64,000 bases of DNA from Streptomyces pilosus (GCF_014649835.1 NZ_BMTU01000001.1:558001-622000), one strand, 5' to 3'. Positions 48,599 to 58,856 are shown, counted from the first letter of the stretch. Numbers and translations: made by a program. Notes: generated from the sequence alone by a model not told the origin.

Positions 48599-48629
48599 CC
48601 GGCGCCGCACGTAAACCGTGCGGCGCCGG
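48599..48629 (-). terminator. Terminator between the two terD genes
   Basis: CCGGCGCCGCACG (48599-48611), loop TAAAC, CGTGCGGCGCCGG (48617-48629): a perfect 13-bp stem between the paralogous terD genes, implying separate or attenuated transcription. Confidence 0.75.
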
Positions 48630-48681
48630 GTGGTGCGGCCGCGCGGGCGGCCGCGGCCGGGCGTGACCGCCCGCGGATGTG

Positions 48682-49257
48682 TCAGACGTTCACACCGAAG
48701 TCCTGCGCGATGCCGCGCAGGCCCGAGGCGTAGCCCTGGCCGATGGCGCGGAACTTCCACTCCGCGCCGTGCCGGTACAGCTCGCCGAAGACCATGGCGG
48801 TCTCCGTGGAGGCGTCCTCCGAGAGGTCGTACCGGGCGATCTCGGCGCCGCCGGCCTGGTTGACGACGCGGATGAAGGCGTTGCGGACCTGGCCGAAGGA
48901 CTGCTGGCGGTTCTCGGCGTCGTAGATCGACACCGGGAAGACGATCTTCTCGATCTCCGCCGGGACGCCGGCCAGGTTGACCTTGATCTGCTCGTCGTCG
49001 CCCTCGCCCTCACCGGTGAGGTTGTCACCGGTGTGCTCGACGGAGCCGTCCGGGCTCTTGAGGTTGTTGAAGAAGACGAAGTTGGCGTCGCTGCCGACCT
49101 TGCCCGAGTTGTTCAGCAGCAGGGCGCTGGCGTCCAGGTCGAAGTCGGTGCCGGTCGTCGTACGGACGTCCCACCCCAGTCCGATGATGACCGCGGTCAG
49201 GCCCGGCGCCTCCTTGCTCAGCGATACGTTGCCGCCCTTGCTGAGGCTGACTCCCAC
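48682..49257 (-). CDS. TerD family calcium-binding stress protein
   Basis: 191 aa from GTG 49257, GGGAGGACTC upstream. [31 protein letters not shown] and [15 protein letters not shown] are intact. The same length and high similarity as the downstream copy show a tandem duplication. Expected to bind calcium with the other Ter proteins. Confidence 0.93.
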   Translation of the reverse strand: MGVSLSKGGNVSLSKEAPGLTAVIIGLGWDVRTTTGTDFDLDASALLLNNSGKVGSDANFVFFNNLKSPDGSVEHTGDNLTGEGEGDDEQIKVNLAGVPAEIEKIVFPVSIYDAENRQQSFGQVRNAFIRVVNQAGGAEIARYDLSEDASTETAMVFGELYRHGAEWKFRAIGQGYASGLRGIAQDFGVNV

Positions 49258-49369
49258 GAGTCCTCCCTTGGTGTCCAGGGGCGGGGTGCCCCGTCGTGCG
49301 TCGGATGTCGGATCAACGAGTCGATCCTAGTGAGGGGTTCCCCGGGTCCGCAGGCCCGGGAACGAACCG

Positions 49370-49828
49370 TCAGAGGGTGTCGAGCGCCTTCACGCAGTCG
49401 TTCAGGTCGCGGGCGTCCGGCAGGGCGTTGACGACGCTCCAGCGCACGACGCCCTCCTTGTCGATGATGAAGGTCCCGCGCACCGCGCACCCCTTGTCCT
49501 CGTCGAAGACGCCGTAGGCGCGCGAGACGTCGCCGTGCGGCCAGAAGTCGCTGAGCAGCGGGTACTCCAGACCCTCCTGCTCGCCGAAGACGCGCAGGGT
49601 GTGGATGGAGTCGTTGGAGACGGCGAGCACCTGGGTGTCGCGGTCGGCGAAGCGCGGCAGGTTGTCGCGGACCTCGCACAGCTCGCCGGTGCACACGCCG
49701 GTGAAGGCGAACGGGTAGAAGAGCACCACCACGTTCTTCCGCCCCCGGAAGTCGGACAGCCGCACGGTCGCCCCGTGGTTGTCCCTGAGCTCGAATGCGG
49801 GGGCCTTGTCGCCGACCTGGATCGCCAT
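49370..49828 (-). CDS. ahpE: AhpE-type peroxiredoxin
   Basis: 152 aa from ATG 49828 ([10 protein letters not shown]); ATG 49840 is possible. The peroxidatic Cys46 is in [14 protein letters not shown] (P-x3-T-x2-C motif); two further Cys are present but no typical 2-Cys resolving motif. Relatives reduce peroxynitrite and fatty-acid hydroperoxides using mycothiol/mycoredoxin. Downstream of the DUF3052 gene with a 108-base gap containing a hairpin. Confidence 0.88.
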   Translation of the reverse strand: MAIQVGDKAPAFELRDNHGATVRLSDFRGRKNVVVLFYPFAFTGVCTGELCEVRDNLPRFADRDTQVLAVSNDSIHTLRVFGEQEGLEYPLLSDFWPHGDVSRAYGVFDEDKGCAVRGTFIIDKEGVVRWSVVNALPDARDLNDCVKALDTL

Positions 49829-49894
49829 CGTCGTGATCATCCCTTCGGGGTGGTTCGCTCCGTCCACCCTACGCAGGACGTACGACAGGCCGAC

Positions 49895-49928
49895 GGACGG
49901 GCCGCCGCGTGACGCGGGCGGCCCGTCC
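49895..49928 (-). terminator. Terminator hairpin after DUF3052 gene
   Basis: GGACGGGCCGCCGCGT pairs with ACGCGGGCGGCCCGTCC (one bulged G). It begins 8 bases after the DUF3052 stop on the minus strand. Confidence 0.65.
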
Positions 49929-49936
49929 GGGGTGTC

Positions 49937-50374
49937 TCACCGCTTCGACTTGGCGGCCTTCGGCGTCGCCAGCCGGCTGCCGCTCCAGTCCTTGCCGACG
50001 CTGACGCTCTTCGACGCCGTCAGGCCCGCCGTGGTGGCGGCCTCCGAGATGTCGCTCGGCTCGACGTAGCCCGAACGGCCGGTCTTCGGCGTGAGGAGCA
50101 GGATCGCGCCGCCCTCTTCGATGTACGTGGTGGCATCCACCAGCGCATCCGTCAGGTCGCCGTCGTCGTCGCGGAACCACAACACAACGGCGTCGGCCAC
50201 GTCGTCGTAGTCCTCATCGACAAGGTCGCTCTCGATGACGCCCTCGATGGCCTCGCGGAGCTCCTGGTCGACGTCGTCGTCGTAGCCGATCTCCTGGACC
50301 ACCTGCCCGGGCTGGAACCCCAGCCTGGCGGCAGGGTTCGTCCGCTCCTCCGCGTGGTCCGCGGTCGCGCTCAC
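49937..50374 (-). CDS. DUF3052 family protein
   Basis: 145 aa from GTG 50374 with AGGAGGCAACCC upstream. AARLGFQPGQVVQEIGYDDDVDQEL and VVLWFRDDDGDLTDALVDA are typical of the actinobacterial DUF3052 family, usually found beside aceE. Acidic, cytoplasmic, function unknown. Divergent from aceE across 401 bases. Confidence 0.88.
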   Translation of the reverse strand: MSATADHAEERTNPAARLGFQPGQVVQEIGYDDDVDQELREAIEGVIESDLVDEDYDDVADAVVLWFRDDDGDLTDALVDATTYIEEGGAILLLTPKTGRSGYVEPSDISEAATTAGLTASKSVSVGKDWSGSRLATPKAAKSKR

Positions 50375-50775
50375 GGGTTGCCTCCTGATCATGTCTTGGG
50401 AATAACTCAGCCACGCGCGTGCGCGAAGCATTGGCCGTAGTCCACACGGGCGGGACGGATCGCGCAAGTACCCGGCCGTACAGACCGCCGAAACGGTGAC
50501 GATCCTGGCGGGTCACCGCAACCTCAGGCACACCATCATGGCCCGCTGTGACGCGCACCACACCCATGTGCCCCGTTTGGCCCTTTGGGAACCGTCTCTA
50601 TGTGCGAAGACTCGATTGGACGAGCCCCCTACACACCGTACTGGCCGAGACCGCGGATTACCTCCCGGTAGAGATGACGCCGACGGCCCCGAGGTGGACC
50701 ATGGGAGCGGCGCACACCGGGCCGCAGCAGCGACACGGCGGTCCTTTCACGGCCCTCTGACAGGTAAGGAACAGC
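50375..50775. promoter_or_regulatory. Divergent promoter region of DUF3052 and aceE
   Basis: 401 bases without a gene. TTGGAC (50616-50621) and TACTGG (50639-50644), 17 bases apart, could be the aceE promoter, leaving a leader of about 125 bases. AAGGAAC precedes the aceE GTG. Nothing else was recognised. Confidence 0.45.
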
Positions 50776-53523
50776 GTGGCTTCCGCATCCGATCGCAACC
50801 CGATCATCATTGGCGGCCTTCCGAGTCAGGTTCCTGACTTCGATCCCGAGGAAACACAGGAGTGGCTCGACTCCCTGGACGCCGCCGTCGACGAGCGCGG
50901 CCGGGAGCGGGCCCGCTACCTCATGCTGCGGCTGATCGAGCGCGCCCGCGCCAAGCGCGTGGCCGTCCCCGAGATGCGCAGTACGGACTACGTCAACACG
51001 ATCCCCACCCGGGCCGAGCCGTTCTTCCCGGGCAACGAGGAGATCGAGCGCAAGATCCTCAACGCGACCCGCTGGAACGCCGCCGTGATGGTCTCCCGCG
51101 CGCAGCGGCCGGGCATCGGGGTCGGCGGCCACATCGCCACCTTCGCGTCCTCCGCGTCGCTGTACGACGTGGGGTTCAACCACTTCTTCCGCGGCAAGGA
51201 CGAGGGGGACGGCGGCGACCAGGTCTTCTTCCAGGGCCACGCCTCGCCCGGCATCTACGCCCGCGCGTACCTGCTGGACCGGCTGAGCGAGCAGCACCTG
51301 GACGGCTTCCGGCAGGAGAAGTCGAGGGCGCCGTACGCGCTGTCCTCGTACCCGCACCCGCGGCTGATGCCGGACTTCTGGGAGTTCCCGACCGTGTCGA
51401 TGGGGCTCGGCCCGATCGGCGCGATCTACCAGGCGCGGATGAACCGCTACATGCACGCGCGCGGGATCGCGGACACCTCGAAGTCGCACGTGTGGGCGTT
51501 CCTCGGCGACGGCGAGATGGACGAGCCGGAGTCGCTGGGCCAGCTGACCATCGCCGCGCGCGAGGGGCTGGACAACCTCACCTTCGTCGTCAACTGCAAC
51601 CTCCAGCGGCTCGACGGCCCGGTGCGCGGCAACGGCAAGATCATCCAGGAGCTGGAGTCGGTCTTCCGGGGCGCCGGCTGGAACGTGATCAAGCTGGTCT
51701 GGGACCGCACCTGGGACCCGCTGCTCGCCCAGGACCGCGACGGAGTGCTGGTCAACCGGATGAACACCACGCCGGACGGCCAGTACCAGACGTACGCCAC
51801 CGAATCGGGCGCGTACATCCGCGACCACTTCTTCGGTGACGACCACCGGCTGCGCGCGATGGTCGAGCACATGACCGACGACCAGATCCTGCACCTCGGC
51901 CGCGGCGGCCACGACCACCGCAAGATCTACGCCGCGTACAAGGCGGCCCAGGAGCACAAGGGCCAGCCGACGGTGATCCTCGCGAAGACGGTCAAGGGCT
52001 GGACCCTGGGCCCGAACTTCGAGGGCCGCAACGCCACCCACCAGATGAAGAAGCTGACGGTCGACGACCTCAAGCACTTCCGGGACCGGCTGCACCTGCC
52101 GATCGCCGACAAGGACCTCGAGTCCGGTCTGCCGCCCTACTACCACCCGGGGCCGGACACGGAGGAGATGCAGTACATGCACGACCGCCGCAAGGCGCTC
52201 GGCGGGTACGTGCCGACGCGCGTGGTGCGGTCCAGGCCGCTCACGCTGCCCGGGGACACGACGTACGCAACCGTGAAGAAGGGGTCCGGTCAGCAGTCCA
52301 TCGCGACGACCATGGCCTTCGTCCGGTTGCTGAAGGACCTGATGCGGGACAAGGAGATCGGCAGGCGGTTCGTGCTGATCGCGCCGGACGAGTACCGCAC
52401 GTTCGGCATGGACTCTTTCTTCCCGAGCGCGAAGATCTACAACCCGCTCGGCCAGCAGTACGAGTCCGTGGACCGGGAGCTGCTGCTCGCCTACAAGGAG
52501 GCGCCGAACGGGCAGATGCTGCACGACGGCATCTCCGAGGCGGGCTGCACGGCCTCGCTGATCGCCGCGGGCTCGGCGTACGCCACGCACGGCGAGCCGC
52601 TCATCCCGGTGTACGTCTTCTACTCGATGTTCGGTTTCCAGCGCACCGGCGACCAGTTCTGGCAGATGGCCGACCAGCTGGCGCGCGGATTCGTGCTGGG
52701 CGCGACCGCGGGACGCACGACGCTGACCGGTGAGGGGCTCCAGCACGCGGACGGCCACTCGCAGCTGCTGGCGTCCACCAACCCGGCGTGCGTCGCGTAC
52801 GACCCGGCGTTCGGCTACGAGATCGCGCACATCGTGCAGGACGGCCTGCGCCGGATGTACGGCTCGGACGAGCGGCACCCGCACGGCGAGGACGTCTTCT
52901 ACTACCTGACCGTCTACAACGAGCCGATCCAGCACCCGGCCGAACCGGAGAACGTGGACGCCGAGGGCATCGTCAAGGGCCTGTACCGCTTCAGCGAGGG
53001 CACGTCGGGTTCCCTGCCGGTGCAGATCCTGGCGTCCGGGGTGGCGGTGCCGTGGGCGGTCGAGGCGCAGAAGATCCTCGCCGAGGAGTGGGACGTCAGG
53101 GCGGACGTCTGGTCGGCGACCTCCTGGAACGAGCTGCGGCGCGAGGCGGTGGACTGCGAGCGGCACAACCTGCTCCACCCGGAGGAGGAGCAGCGGACCC
53201 CCTACGTGACGCGCAAGCTGGCGTCGGCGGCGGGGCCGGTGGTGGCGGTGTCCGACTGGATGCGGTCGGTGCCGGACCAGATCGCGCGCTGGGTGCCGGG
53301 GACGTACCAGTCACTGGGCGCGGACGGTTTCGGCTTCGCGGACACGCGCGGGGCGGCCCGGCGGTTCTTCCACATCGACGCCCAGTCGATCGTGGTGGCG
53401 GTGCTGACGGAACTGGCCCGCGAGGGCCACCTCGACCGGTCGGTGCTCAAGCAGGCGATCGACCGGTACCAGCTGCTGGACGTGGCCGCGGCGGACCCGG
53501 GCGTGGCGGGCGGCGACGCGTAG
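50776..53523 (+). CDS. aceE: Pyruvate dehydrogenase E1 component, homodimeric type
   Basis: 915 aa from GTG 50776, full length for the alpha2-type E1. Thiamine diphosphate motif [20 protein letters not shown] (from about residue 242) through [11 protein letters not shown]. Also [41 protein letters not shown] and EGISEAG-type active-site blocks ([11 protein letters not shown]). It decarboxylates pyruvate and acetylates the E2 lipoyl group. No E2 or E3 gene is adjacent, as usual for actinomycetes. A strong terminator follows. Confidence 0.96.
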   Translation: MASASDRNPIIIGGLPSQVPDFDPEETQEWLDSLDAAVDERGRERARYLMLRLIERARAKRVAVPEMRSTDYVNTIPTRAEPFFPGNEEIERKILNATRWNAAVMVSRAQRPGIGVGGHIATFASSASLYDVGFNHFFRGKDEGDGGDQVFFQGHASPGIYARAYLLDRLSEQHLDGFRQEKSRAPYALSSYPHPRLMPDFWEFPTVSMGLGPIGAIYQARMNRYMHARGIADTSKSHVWAFLGDGEMDEPESLGQLTIAAREGLDNLTFVVNCNLQRLDGPVRGNGKIIQELESVFRGAGWNVIKLVWDRTWDPLLAQDRDGVLVNRMNTTPDGQYQTYATESGAYIRDHFFGDDHRLRAMVEHMTDDQILHLGRGGHDHRKIYAAYKAAQEHKGQPTVILAKTVKGWTLGPNFEGRNATHQMKKLTVDDLKHFRDRLHLPIADKDLESGLPPYYHPGPDTEEMQYMHDRRKALGGYVPTRVVRSRPLTLPGDTTYATVKKGSGQQSIATTMAFVRLLKDLMRDKEIGRRFVLIAPDEYRTFGMDSFFPSAKIYNPLGQQYESVDRELLLAYKEAPNGQMLHDGISEAGCTASLIAAGSAYATHGEPLIPVYVFYSMFGFQRTGDQFWQMADQLARGFVLGATAGRTTLTGEGLQHADGHSQLLASTNPACVAYDPAFGYEIAHIVQDGLRRMYGSDERHPHGEDVFYYLTVYNEPIQHPAEPENVDAEGIVKGLYRFSEGTSGSLPVQILASGVAVPWAVEAQKILAEEWDVRADVWSATSWNELRREAVDCERHNLLHPEEEQRTPYVTRKLASAAGPVVAVSDWMRSVPDQIARWVPGTYQSLGADGFGFADTRGAARRFFHIDAQSIVVAVLTELAREGHLDRSVLKQAIDRYQLLDVAAADPGVAGGDA

Positions 53524-53545
53524 CGCCCCGGCGGGGCGCACAGGA

Positions 53546-53580
53546 CGAAGGGCTCCCGGCACGGTGCCGGGAGCCCTTCG
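53546..53580 (+). terminator. Strong terminator after aceE
   Basis: CGAAGGGCTCCCGGCA, 3-base loop, TGCCGGGAGCCCTTCG: a perfect 16-bp stem 23 bases after the stop; it can also serve the convergent DUF4190 gene. Confidence 0.85.
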
Positions 53581-53597
53581 CCGTGTTCGGTTCCGGG

Positions 53598-53909
53598 TCA
53601 GAACATGCCGTAGCCCGAACCACCCGTCACACCGGCCAGATAGATGACGGCCAGCAGCGTGTCGATGGCACCCAGGACCACGGCGACCAGGGCCGGCACC
53701 GAGCGGGACCCCGCCCAGCTGCGGCCCATGGCCAGCCATCCGCAGACGATCGCCGCCGGGCCGAGGACGATCCCCAGCACGAAGAATCCGGCGACCGCGC
53801 AGACGAGTCCGATGATCCCGAGCGTCGCGCGATCCGGCCCGGACCGTGACCCCGTCCGGCCACGTGTGCGGGGGTGCCTGCGCGTACCGTGTCCGAAGCT
53901 CGCCATCAT
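53598..53909 (-). CDS. DUF4190-domain small membrane protein
   Basis: 103 aa from ATG 53909 (GGGAG upstream); the next ATG is equally possible. Basic N-terminus, then two hydrophobic helices (LGIIGLVCAVAGFFVLGIVLGPAAIVCGW and VPALVAVVLGAIDTLLAVIYLAG) in the DUF4190 pattern, ending in GGSGYGMF. Membrane protein of unknown role. Confidence 0.75.
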   Translation of the reverse strand: MMASFGHGTRRHPRTRGRTGSRSGPDRATLGIIGLVCAVAGFFVLGIVLGPAAIVCGWLAMGRSWAGSRSVPALVAVVLGAIDTLLAVIYLAGVTGGSGYGMF

Positions 53910-54148
53910 CAACTCCCTTATGGGTTCGTTGACATGGCGGGTACCCCCGCATCCGCGGTGAATTCACCCCGTCCGCGCGGCGGGCGGGCCGCCGTCCGCG
54001 CGCTGCCCCCCTCCGGCAGCGCGCCAGGGCGTCGTCCTCCCCTGCCCTGCGGAGGACTTGACCCACTGTGACCTGCGGTGCCCTCCCGGCGGGAGGGATC
54101 ACCGCGTCGGTTCACCCTGACGAGCGAACCGGGTCACGAAACGGCCCG

Positions 54149-55768
54149 TCAGACGTGTCCGACTCCCGCGCCGGCCTCCGCGTTCTCACCGCGCTTGGTG
54201 AGGAACGCGACGAAGACGGCCACCACGGCGACACCGGCGGCGGTGAGGGAGGCCAGGGCCATGCCCGACATGAAGGTGTCGTGGGAGACCTCGGTGATCT
54301 TCTGGACGACCTCCGGCGGCATGTCCGGGGACACCGGTGCGATGCCGAACTGGACGGCCTCCGCGGTCGCGTCGACCTGGTCCCCGCCGAGCGGCGGAAG
54401 ACCGGCCTCCGTCCAGTTGCCGGGGAGGTCGCTGTCGACCTTGGAGGCCATCACGGCTCCCAGCACGGCCGTACCGAGGCTGCCGCCGATCTGCATGGCG
54501 GCCTGCTGGAGACCACCGGCCACACCGGACAGCTCCAGCGGGGCGTTGCCCACGATGACCTCGGTGGCACCGACCATGACGGGGGCCAGGCCCAGGCCGA
54601 GCAGGGCGAACCAGAGCGACATCACACCGCTGCCGGTGTCCGTCTCCAGCGTCGACATGCCGTACATGGACACCGCGGTCAGGATCATGCCGCCGGCCAG
54701 CGGGATGCGCGGACCGACCTTGGTGATCATCACACCGGCGAGCGGCGAACCGACGATCATCGAGCCGGTGAGCGGCAGCAGGTGCAGGCCCGCGTCGACG
54801 GGGCTCATCCCGTGCACGTTCTGCAGGTAGAAGGTGACGAAGAACAGACCGCCCATGAAGGCGATGGCCATCAGCACCATCAGGACCACACCCGCGGACA
54901 GCGGGACGGAACGGAACAGCGCCAGCGGGATCAGCGGCTCGCGCACCTGCGACTGCCAGACCGCGAAGGCCACGAAGAGACCGACGGCGACGGAGATGAA
55001 CGTCCAGGTCCAGGTGCCGCCCCAGCCCCACTCGGGCGCCTTGATCAGGGCCCAGACGAGGCAGAACATCGCGGCGGACAGCAGGAGTATGCCGAGGACG
55101 TCGAAGGAGCGCGGTGCGTTCACGGCACGGTGGTCGAGCAGGATCCACGCGCCGAGCGCGACGGCGAGGACGCCGACCGGCACGTTGATGAAGAAGACCG
55201 ACTCCCAGCTGACGTGCTCGACGAGGACGCCGCCAAGGATGGGGCCGCCCGCGGTGGAGGCACCGATGACCATGCCCCAGATGCCGATGGCCATGTTGAG
55301 CTTCTCGGCCGGGAAGGTGGCCCGCAGCAGGCCGAGCGCGGCCGGCATCAGCAGCGCGCCGAAGAGTCCCTGGAAGACACGGAAGGTGATGACCATCGTG
55401 ATGCCCTCGGACAGCCCGATGGCAGCCGAGGAGGCGGCGAAGCCGGCCACACCAATGAGGAAGGTCTGCCGGTGGCCGAACCGGTCACCCAGCTTGCCCG
55501 CGGTGATCAGGGAGACCGCGAGCGCGAGGAAGTAGGCGTTGGTGATCCACTGCAGATCGGACCAGCTGGCTCCGAGGTCCGCGGCGATGGCCGGGTTCGC
55601 GATGGCCACGATGGTGCCGTCCAGGGCCACCATCATGACCCCCACGGCGACGGTCACGAGGGTGAACCAGGGGTGCCCGCGCAGCCCCTTGCCCGGGGTC
55701 GCGCCCGACGGGGCGGACGGAGGCCCGTCCCCCGCTCCCGCCTTGTCGATGGTGGTCTGACTAGTCAT
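54149..55768 (-). CDS. DHA2-family (EmrB/QacA) MFS exporter
   Basis: 539 aa from ATG 55768. Fourteen helices with VALDGTIVAIANPAIAADL (motif D1), GKLGDRFGHRQTF (motif A) and GASTAGGPILGGVLVE (motif C). A typical multidrug or antibiotic exporter. Divergent from a TetR gene; an inverted-repeat operator sits between its -35 and -10, so drug-induced derepression by that TetR is likely. Confidence 0.9.
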   Translation of the reverse strand: MTSQTTIDKAGAGDGPPSAPSGATPGKGLRGHPWFTLVTVAVGVMMVALDGTIVAIANPAIAADLGASWSDLQWITNAYFLALAVSLITAGKLGDRFGHRQTFLIGVAGFAASSAAIGLSEGITMVITFRVFQGLFGALLMPAALGLLRATFPAEKLNMAIGIWGMVIGASTAGGPILGGVLVEHVSWESVFFINVPVGVLAVALGAWILLDHRAVNAPRSFDVLGILLLSAAMFCLVWALIKAPEWGWGGTWTWTFISVAVGLFVAFAVWQSQVREPLIPLALFRSVPLSAGVVLMVLMAIAFMGGLFFVTFYLQNVHGMSPVDAGLHLLPLTGSMIVGSPLAGVMITKVGPRIPLAGGMILTAVSMYGMSTLETDTGSGVMSLWFALLGLGLAPVMVGATEVIVGNAPLELSGVAGGLQQAAMQIGGSLGTAVLGAVMASKVDSDLPGNWTEAGLPPLGGDQVDATAEAVQFGIAPVSPDMPPEVVQKITEVSHDTFMSGMALASLTAAGVAVVAVFVAFLTKRGENAEAGAGVGHV

Positions 55769-55774
55769 ACGAGG

Positions 55775-55804
55775 AAGCTAATGTCAGCGACTGACAGTTG
55801 ACAA
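55775..55804 (-). promoter_or_regulatory. Exporter promoter with embedded TetR operator
   Basis: On the minus strand TTGTCA (55804-55799), an 18-base spacer, TAGCTT (55780-55775). The spacer holds the perfect inverted repeat TGTCAG-CGA-CTGACA (55782-55796). A related GTCACTGAC lies at 55821-55829 nearer the tetR start. Binding by the TetR product would block the exporter. Confidence 0.65.
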
Positions 55805-55878
55805 ACCAATTCATCGGACGGTCACTGACGCGAAATCTCCGCATAGCCTGAGCTGGAGGAACAGTTCGAGGAGGCGCC

Positions 55879-56568
55879 ATGGAGACGGCCGGGACCGCCG
55901 TGGGTGCGCCGGCGCGGCCGGGTCTGCGGGAGCGCAGGAAACAGCGCACCAGGGACGCGCTGGTCCGGGCGGCGCTGGAGCTGATCGCCACGCGCGGGTA
56001 CGAGCGGACGACCGTCGACGACATCGTCGCGGCCGTCGACGTCTCGCAGCGCACCTTCTTCCGCTACTTCGCCGGCAAGGAGGAGGTGGCGTTCTTCGTC
56101 ACCCGGCTCGCCGAGTCGCGCGTCCTGGAGGCGGTACGCGCACGGCCGCCGCACGAGACGCCGCTGGAGGCGCTGCGCCGGGCCGTGCTGGACAGCTGGG
56201 ACGGCATCAACGAGGCCGTGGAACGGCTGGTCCCGCTGGACCTGCACATGCGCGTCTACCGGGTCATCGAGTCGACACCCGCCCTGCTCGCCGCCCATCT
56301 GCGGCGCGCGACGGAGCTGGAGGAGGAGCTGGCGCGCGTCGTCGCCGAGCGCGAGGGGCTGGACGTGGACGCCGACCCCCGGCCGCGGATCCTGGTGGCC
56401 GCGTTCGGCGGAGTGGTCCGGGTGGCCGAGCGGCGCTGGTCCGCCGGGGAGGACCACAGCACCGAGGCCATGCGGGACCTGATGACGACCTGCCTGGACC
56501 AGGTGGGTCCGGCACTCGCGGGCAACTGGCGTACGGGACCATCCCCGAACCGGGCCAACGAAACGTGA
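55879..56568 (+). CDS. TetR-family repressor, probable regulator of the divergent exporter
   Basis: 229 aa from ATG 55879, GGAGGCGCC upstream. HTH: ALVRAALELIATRGYERTTVDDIVAAVDVSQRTFFRYFAGKEEV. The ligand domain is TetR_C-like without clear identity. Divergent from the MFS exporter across 110 bases that hold an inverted repeat: the classic autoregulated efflux repressor layout. Confidence 0.9.
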   Translation: METAGTAVGAPARPGLRERRKQRTRDALVRAALELIATRGYERTTVDDIVAAVDVSQRTFFRYFAGKEEVAFFVTRLAESRVLEAVRARPPHETPLEALRRAVLDSWDGINEAVERLVPLDLHMRVYRVIESTPALLAAHLRRATELEEELARVVAEREGLDVDADPRPRILVAAFGGVVRVAERRWSAGEDHSTEAMRDLMTTCLDQVGPALAGNWRTGPSPNRANET

Positions 56569-56622
56569 TACCCGTCACTTGGTTCACGCGAGACACTCCC
56601 GTTCTCCTAGTGTGTCCTTTCA

Positions 56623-57840
56623 GTGACTTCCTTCGACACCTCCCCGCAATCGAACGTCTGGCGCGCGCTGCTCGCGCTCGCCGTCGTCTTCGTGATGCTG
56701 GCGACCACCGGCTGGACGGCGTCGCGCCACCAGCGCCACCCCGCTCCGCTCCAGGCGTCGCTCGCCGCGTGGGAGAAGGGCCGCATCGCGGGTCACCGGC
56801 TGCCCGACCCGGACGCGGGACCGGCGCGGCTGACCCGGTTCTTCGCCTCCCTCACCGGAGACCAGCGGACGTACCTCGCCCACCGCTACCCGCTGGCGGT
56901 CGGCAACATGAACGGCGCGCCGGTCGAGCTGCGCTACCGCGCCAACCGCATCGCGCTCGGCGAGGCCCGCGACGTCGAGCTCGGCCGCGTGCACGACAGC
57001 CGTCTCACGGCGTCCGGCCAGCGGCACGCCGCGCGCCGGCTGGACCGCTTCGAGGCACTGATGCACCCCGGCCGGCGCGTCCTCGCCTTCGACCCGTCGG
57101 GCTCCGGCCGGGTCGCCGAGGTGTTCGGCGACCTGCCCGGGGCCGAGCGGGTCTCGGTCGTCGTGCCCGGCGCCGACACCGACCTGCTCACCTTCCAGCG
57201 CACCGACCGCCGGTACTCGGCACCGGTCGGCATGGCGAAGTCGCTGTACGCGGCGGAGCGCGCCGCCGACCCCGAGGCCCGCACCGCCGTGATCGCCTGG
57301 GCCGACTACACCGCCCCCAGCGGACTCGGCATGGACGCGGCCATGGCGATGCGCGCCGAGGACGGCGCCCAGCGGCTGGACGCGATGGTGCGGGGACTGC
57401 CCGGGAAGGCGCCGGTCTCGCTGTTCTGCCACAGCTACGGCTCCGTGGTGTGCGGGATCGCCGCACGCTCCCTGCCGGAGCGGGTGGCGGACATCGCGGT
57501 GGCCGGCAGCCCCGGCATGCGGGTGGAGAAGGCCTCCGAGCTGCGCACCGGCGCCCGGGTGTGGGCGATGCGGGACGCCGACGACTGGATCCAGGACGTG
57601 CCGTACCTGGAGCTCGGCGGCCTGGGGCACGGGGCCGATCCGGTCGCCGCCGGTTTCGGGGCGCGGGTGCTGTCGGCCCGGGAGGCGAAGGGCCACGCCG
57701 GGTACTTCGTGCCGGGGACGGACAGTGTGCGGAACTTCGCCGAGATCGGTGTTGGCGCATACCGCGCGGTGTCCTGTGCGCACGGGGGCGACGCCTGCCG
57801 CGCGGGTTTGTCCGGTACGACACCTATCGGACGCGCGTAG
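56623..57840 (+). CDS. DUF1023 alpha/beta hydrolase, membrane-anchored or secreted
   Basis: 405 aa from GTG 56623. An N-terminal hydrophobic segment (ALLALAVVFVMLATTGW) acts as signal or anchor. Catalytic Ser in LFCHSYGSVVCG (G/C-H-S-Y-G elbow), DUF1023 features VVVPGADTDLLTF and AWADYTAPSGLGMDAAM, and a late His in KGHAGYF. It probably acts outside the membrane on an ester or amide. TAGTGT (56608-56613) is 9 bases before the GTG, so the leader is very short. Confidence 0.83.
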   Translation: MTSFDTSPQSNVWRALLALAVVFVMLATTGWTASRHQRHPAPLQASLAAWEKGRIAGHRLPDPDAGPARLTRFFASLTGDQRTYLAHRYPLAVGNMNGAPVELRYRANRIALGEARDVELGRVHDSRLTASGQRHAARRLDRFEALMHPGRRVLAFDPSGSGRVAEVFGDLPGAERVSVVVPGADTDLLTFQRTDRRYSAPVGMAKSLYAAERAADPEARTAVIAWADYTAPSGLGMDAAMAMRAEDGAQRLDAMVRGLPGKAPVSLFCHSYGSVVCGIAARSLPERVADIAVAGSPGMRVEKASELRTGARVWAMRDADDWIQDVPYLELGGLGHGADPVAAGFGARVLSAREAKGHAGYFVPGTDSVRNFAEIGVGAYRAVSCAHGGDACRAGLSGTTPIGRA

Positions 57841-57906
57841 AAGCGGAGATACTGCGGTATGCGTGGGGAGGGGACGGAGAAGCTCGTGCCGCATACGATG
57901 AGCCGC

Positions 57907-58755
57907 ATGGGTGACGTACTGGCTGGATTTCATGCCGCCTGGGAGTTCGAGTCCGACTCCGTGCTCATCCGTTACGAGCGGGGGATCCGGACTCCGAAGC
58001 TGTTCCAGGCACTCGGGGAGCGGCGGGTGCCGCTGGAGGCGATCGAGGGCGTCACCCTCATACCCGGCAGGCGCGGCACGGTCGTGCTCCGTGCCGAGCT
58101 GCGGCCGGGGGCGGACCCGCTCCTGGAGGCGGCCGCCGGGCAGTTGAAGGAGAGCAGCGACCCCTACCGGCTGGTGCTGCCCGCCGAGCGCGAGACGCTG
58201 GCCGAGTACTACGCCGACGAACTGCGCGCGCGGCTCACCGAGTCGGGACCCGCCGAACGCCACCTGGTGGCCGCGCCCGAGGTGCCGCTGCGGTTCAAGG
58301 CGTACGACGGGAAGGCGAGCTTCGACGGTAAGGCGGTGTCCTTCCGCTGGTTCTGGACGGGCGCGTCGTCGGCCAAGTGGAAGGCCGGGGACCAGCGGTT
58401 CCCGATCGATGAGCTGAGCGGGGTGGAGTGGCGCTCGCCGGAGGTCTTCGAGGGGCACCTGCGGTTGCTGCGGCGGGACGCGGGGACCGGGCAGGCGGGA
58501 CAGGCCGACCAGGATCCGGCGGCGGTGGTGTTCGGGCTGGGGTACGGGCCGGTACACGAGTCGCTGCCGTTCGCGGGAGCGGTGCTGGCGGCGGTCCGGG
58601 CGTGCGCGCCGGTGCCCGTGCCTGCGGCGCCCGCGCGGCGTGATCCGGCGGACATCGCCGAGCGGATCCGCCACCTGGGGGAACTGCACCAGGCCGGGCT
58701 GGTGACCGACGAGGAGTTCTCCGCCAAGAAGGCGGAGCTGTTGTCGGAGCTCTAG
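57907..58755 (+). CDS. DUF4429 protein with C-terminal SHOCT domain
   Basis: 282 aa from ATG 57907; MSRMGDV (57898) is an alternative. Two DUF4429 PH-like beta domains (about 1-105 and 120-240; VLAGFHAAWEFESDSVLIRY, LRFKAYDGKASFDGKAVSFRW), then SHOCT helices ADIAERIRHLGELHQAGLVT followed by DEEFSAKKAELL. Role unknown; such proteins often bind other short SHOCT proteins. TACGAT is 7 bases before ATG: probable leaderless mRNA. Confidence 0.83.
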   Translation: MGDVLAGFHAAWEFESDSVLIRYERGIRTPKLFQALGERRVPLEAIEGVTLIPGRRGTVVLRAELRPGADPLLEAAAGQLKESSDPYRLVLPAERETLAEYYADELRARLTESGPAERHLVAAPEVPLRFKAYDGKASFDGKAVSFRWFWTGASSAKWKAGDQRFPIDELSGVEWRSPEVFEGHLRLLRRDAGTGQAGQADQDPAAVVFGLGYGPVHESLPFAGAVLAAVRACAPVPVPAAPARRDPADIAERIRHLGELHQAGLVTDEEFSAKKAELLSEL

Positions 58756-58814
58756 CGTGGTCGGAGCTCCAGCGTGGTCCGGAGCTGGCTCCAGCGTCGG
58801 CGGAGCTCCAGCGT
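58744..58814. repeat. Imperfect tandem repeat around CGGAGCTCCAGCGT
   Basis: Four copies of a 14-23 base unit (TCGGAGCTC-T/C-AGCGTGG and variants). The first contains the stop of the DUF4429 gene. The spread of copies past the stop suggests slippage or local duplication. Confidence 0.7.
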
Positions 58815-58856
58815 CCGCCGCCGGGCGGCCGGCCGTCGGACGGCCGCCCGTCGGGT

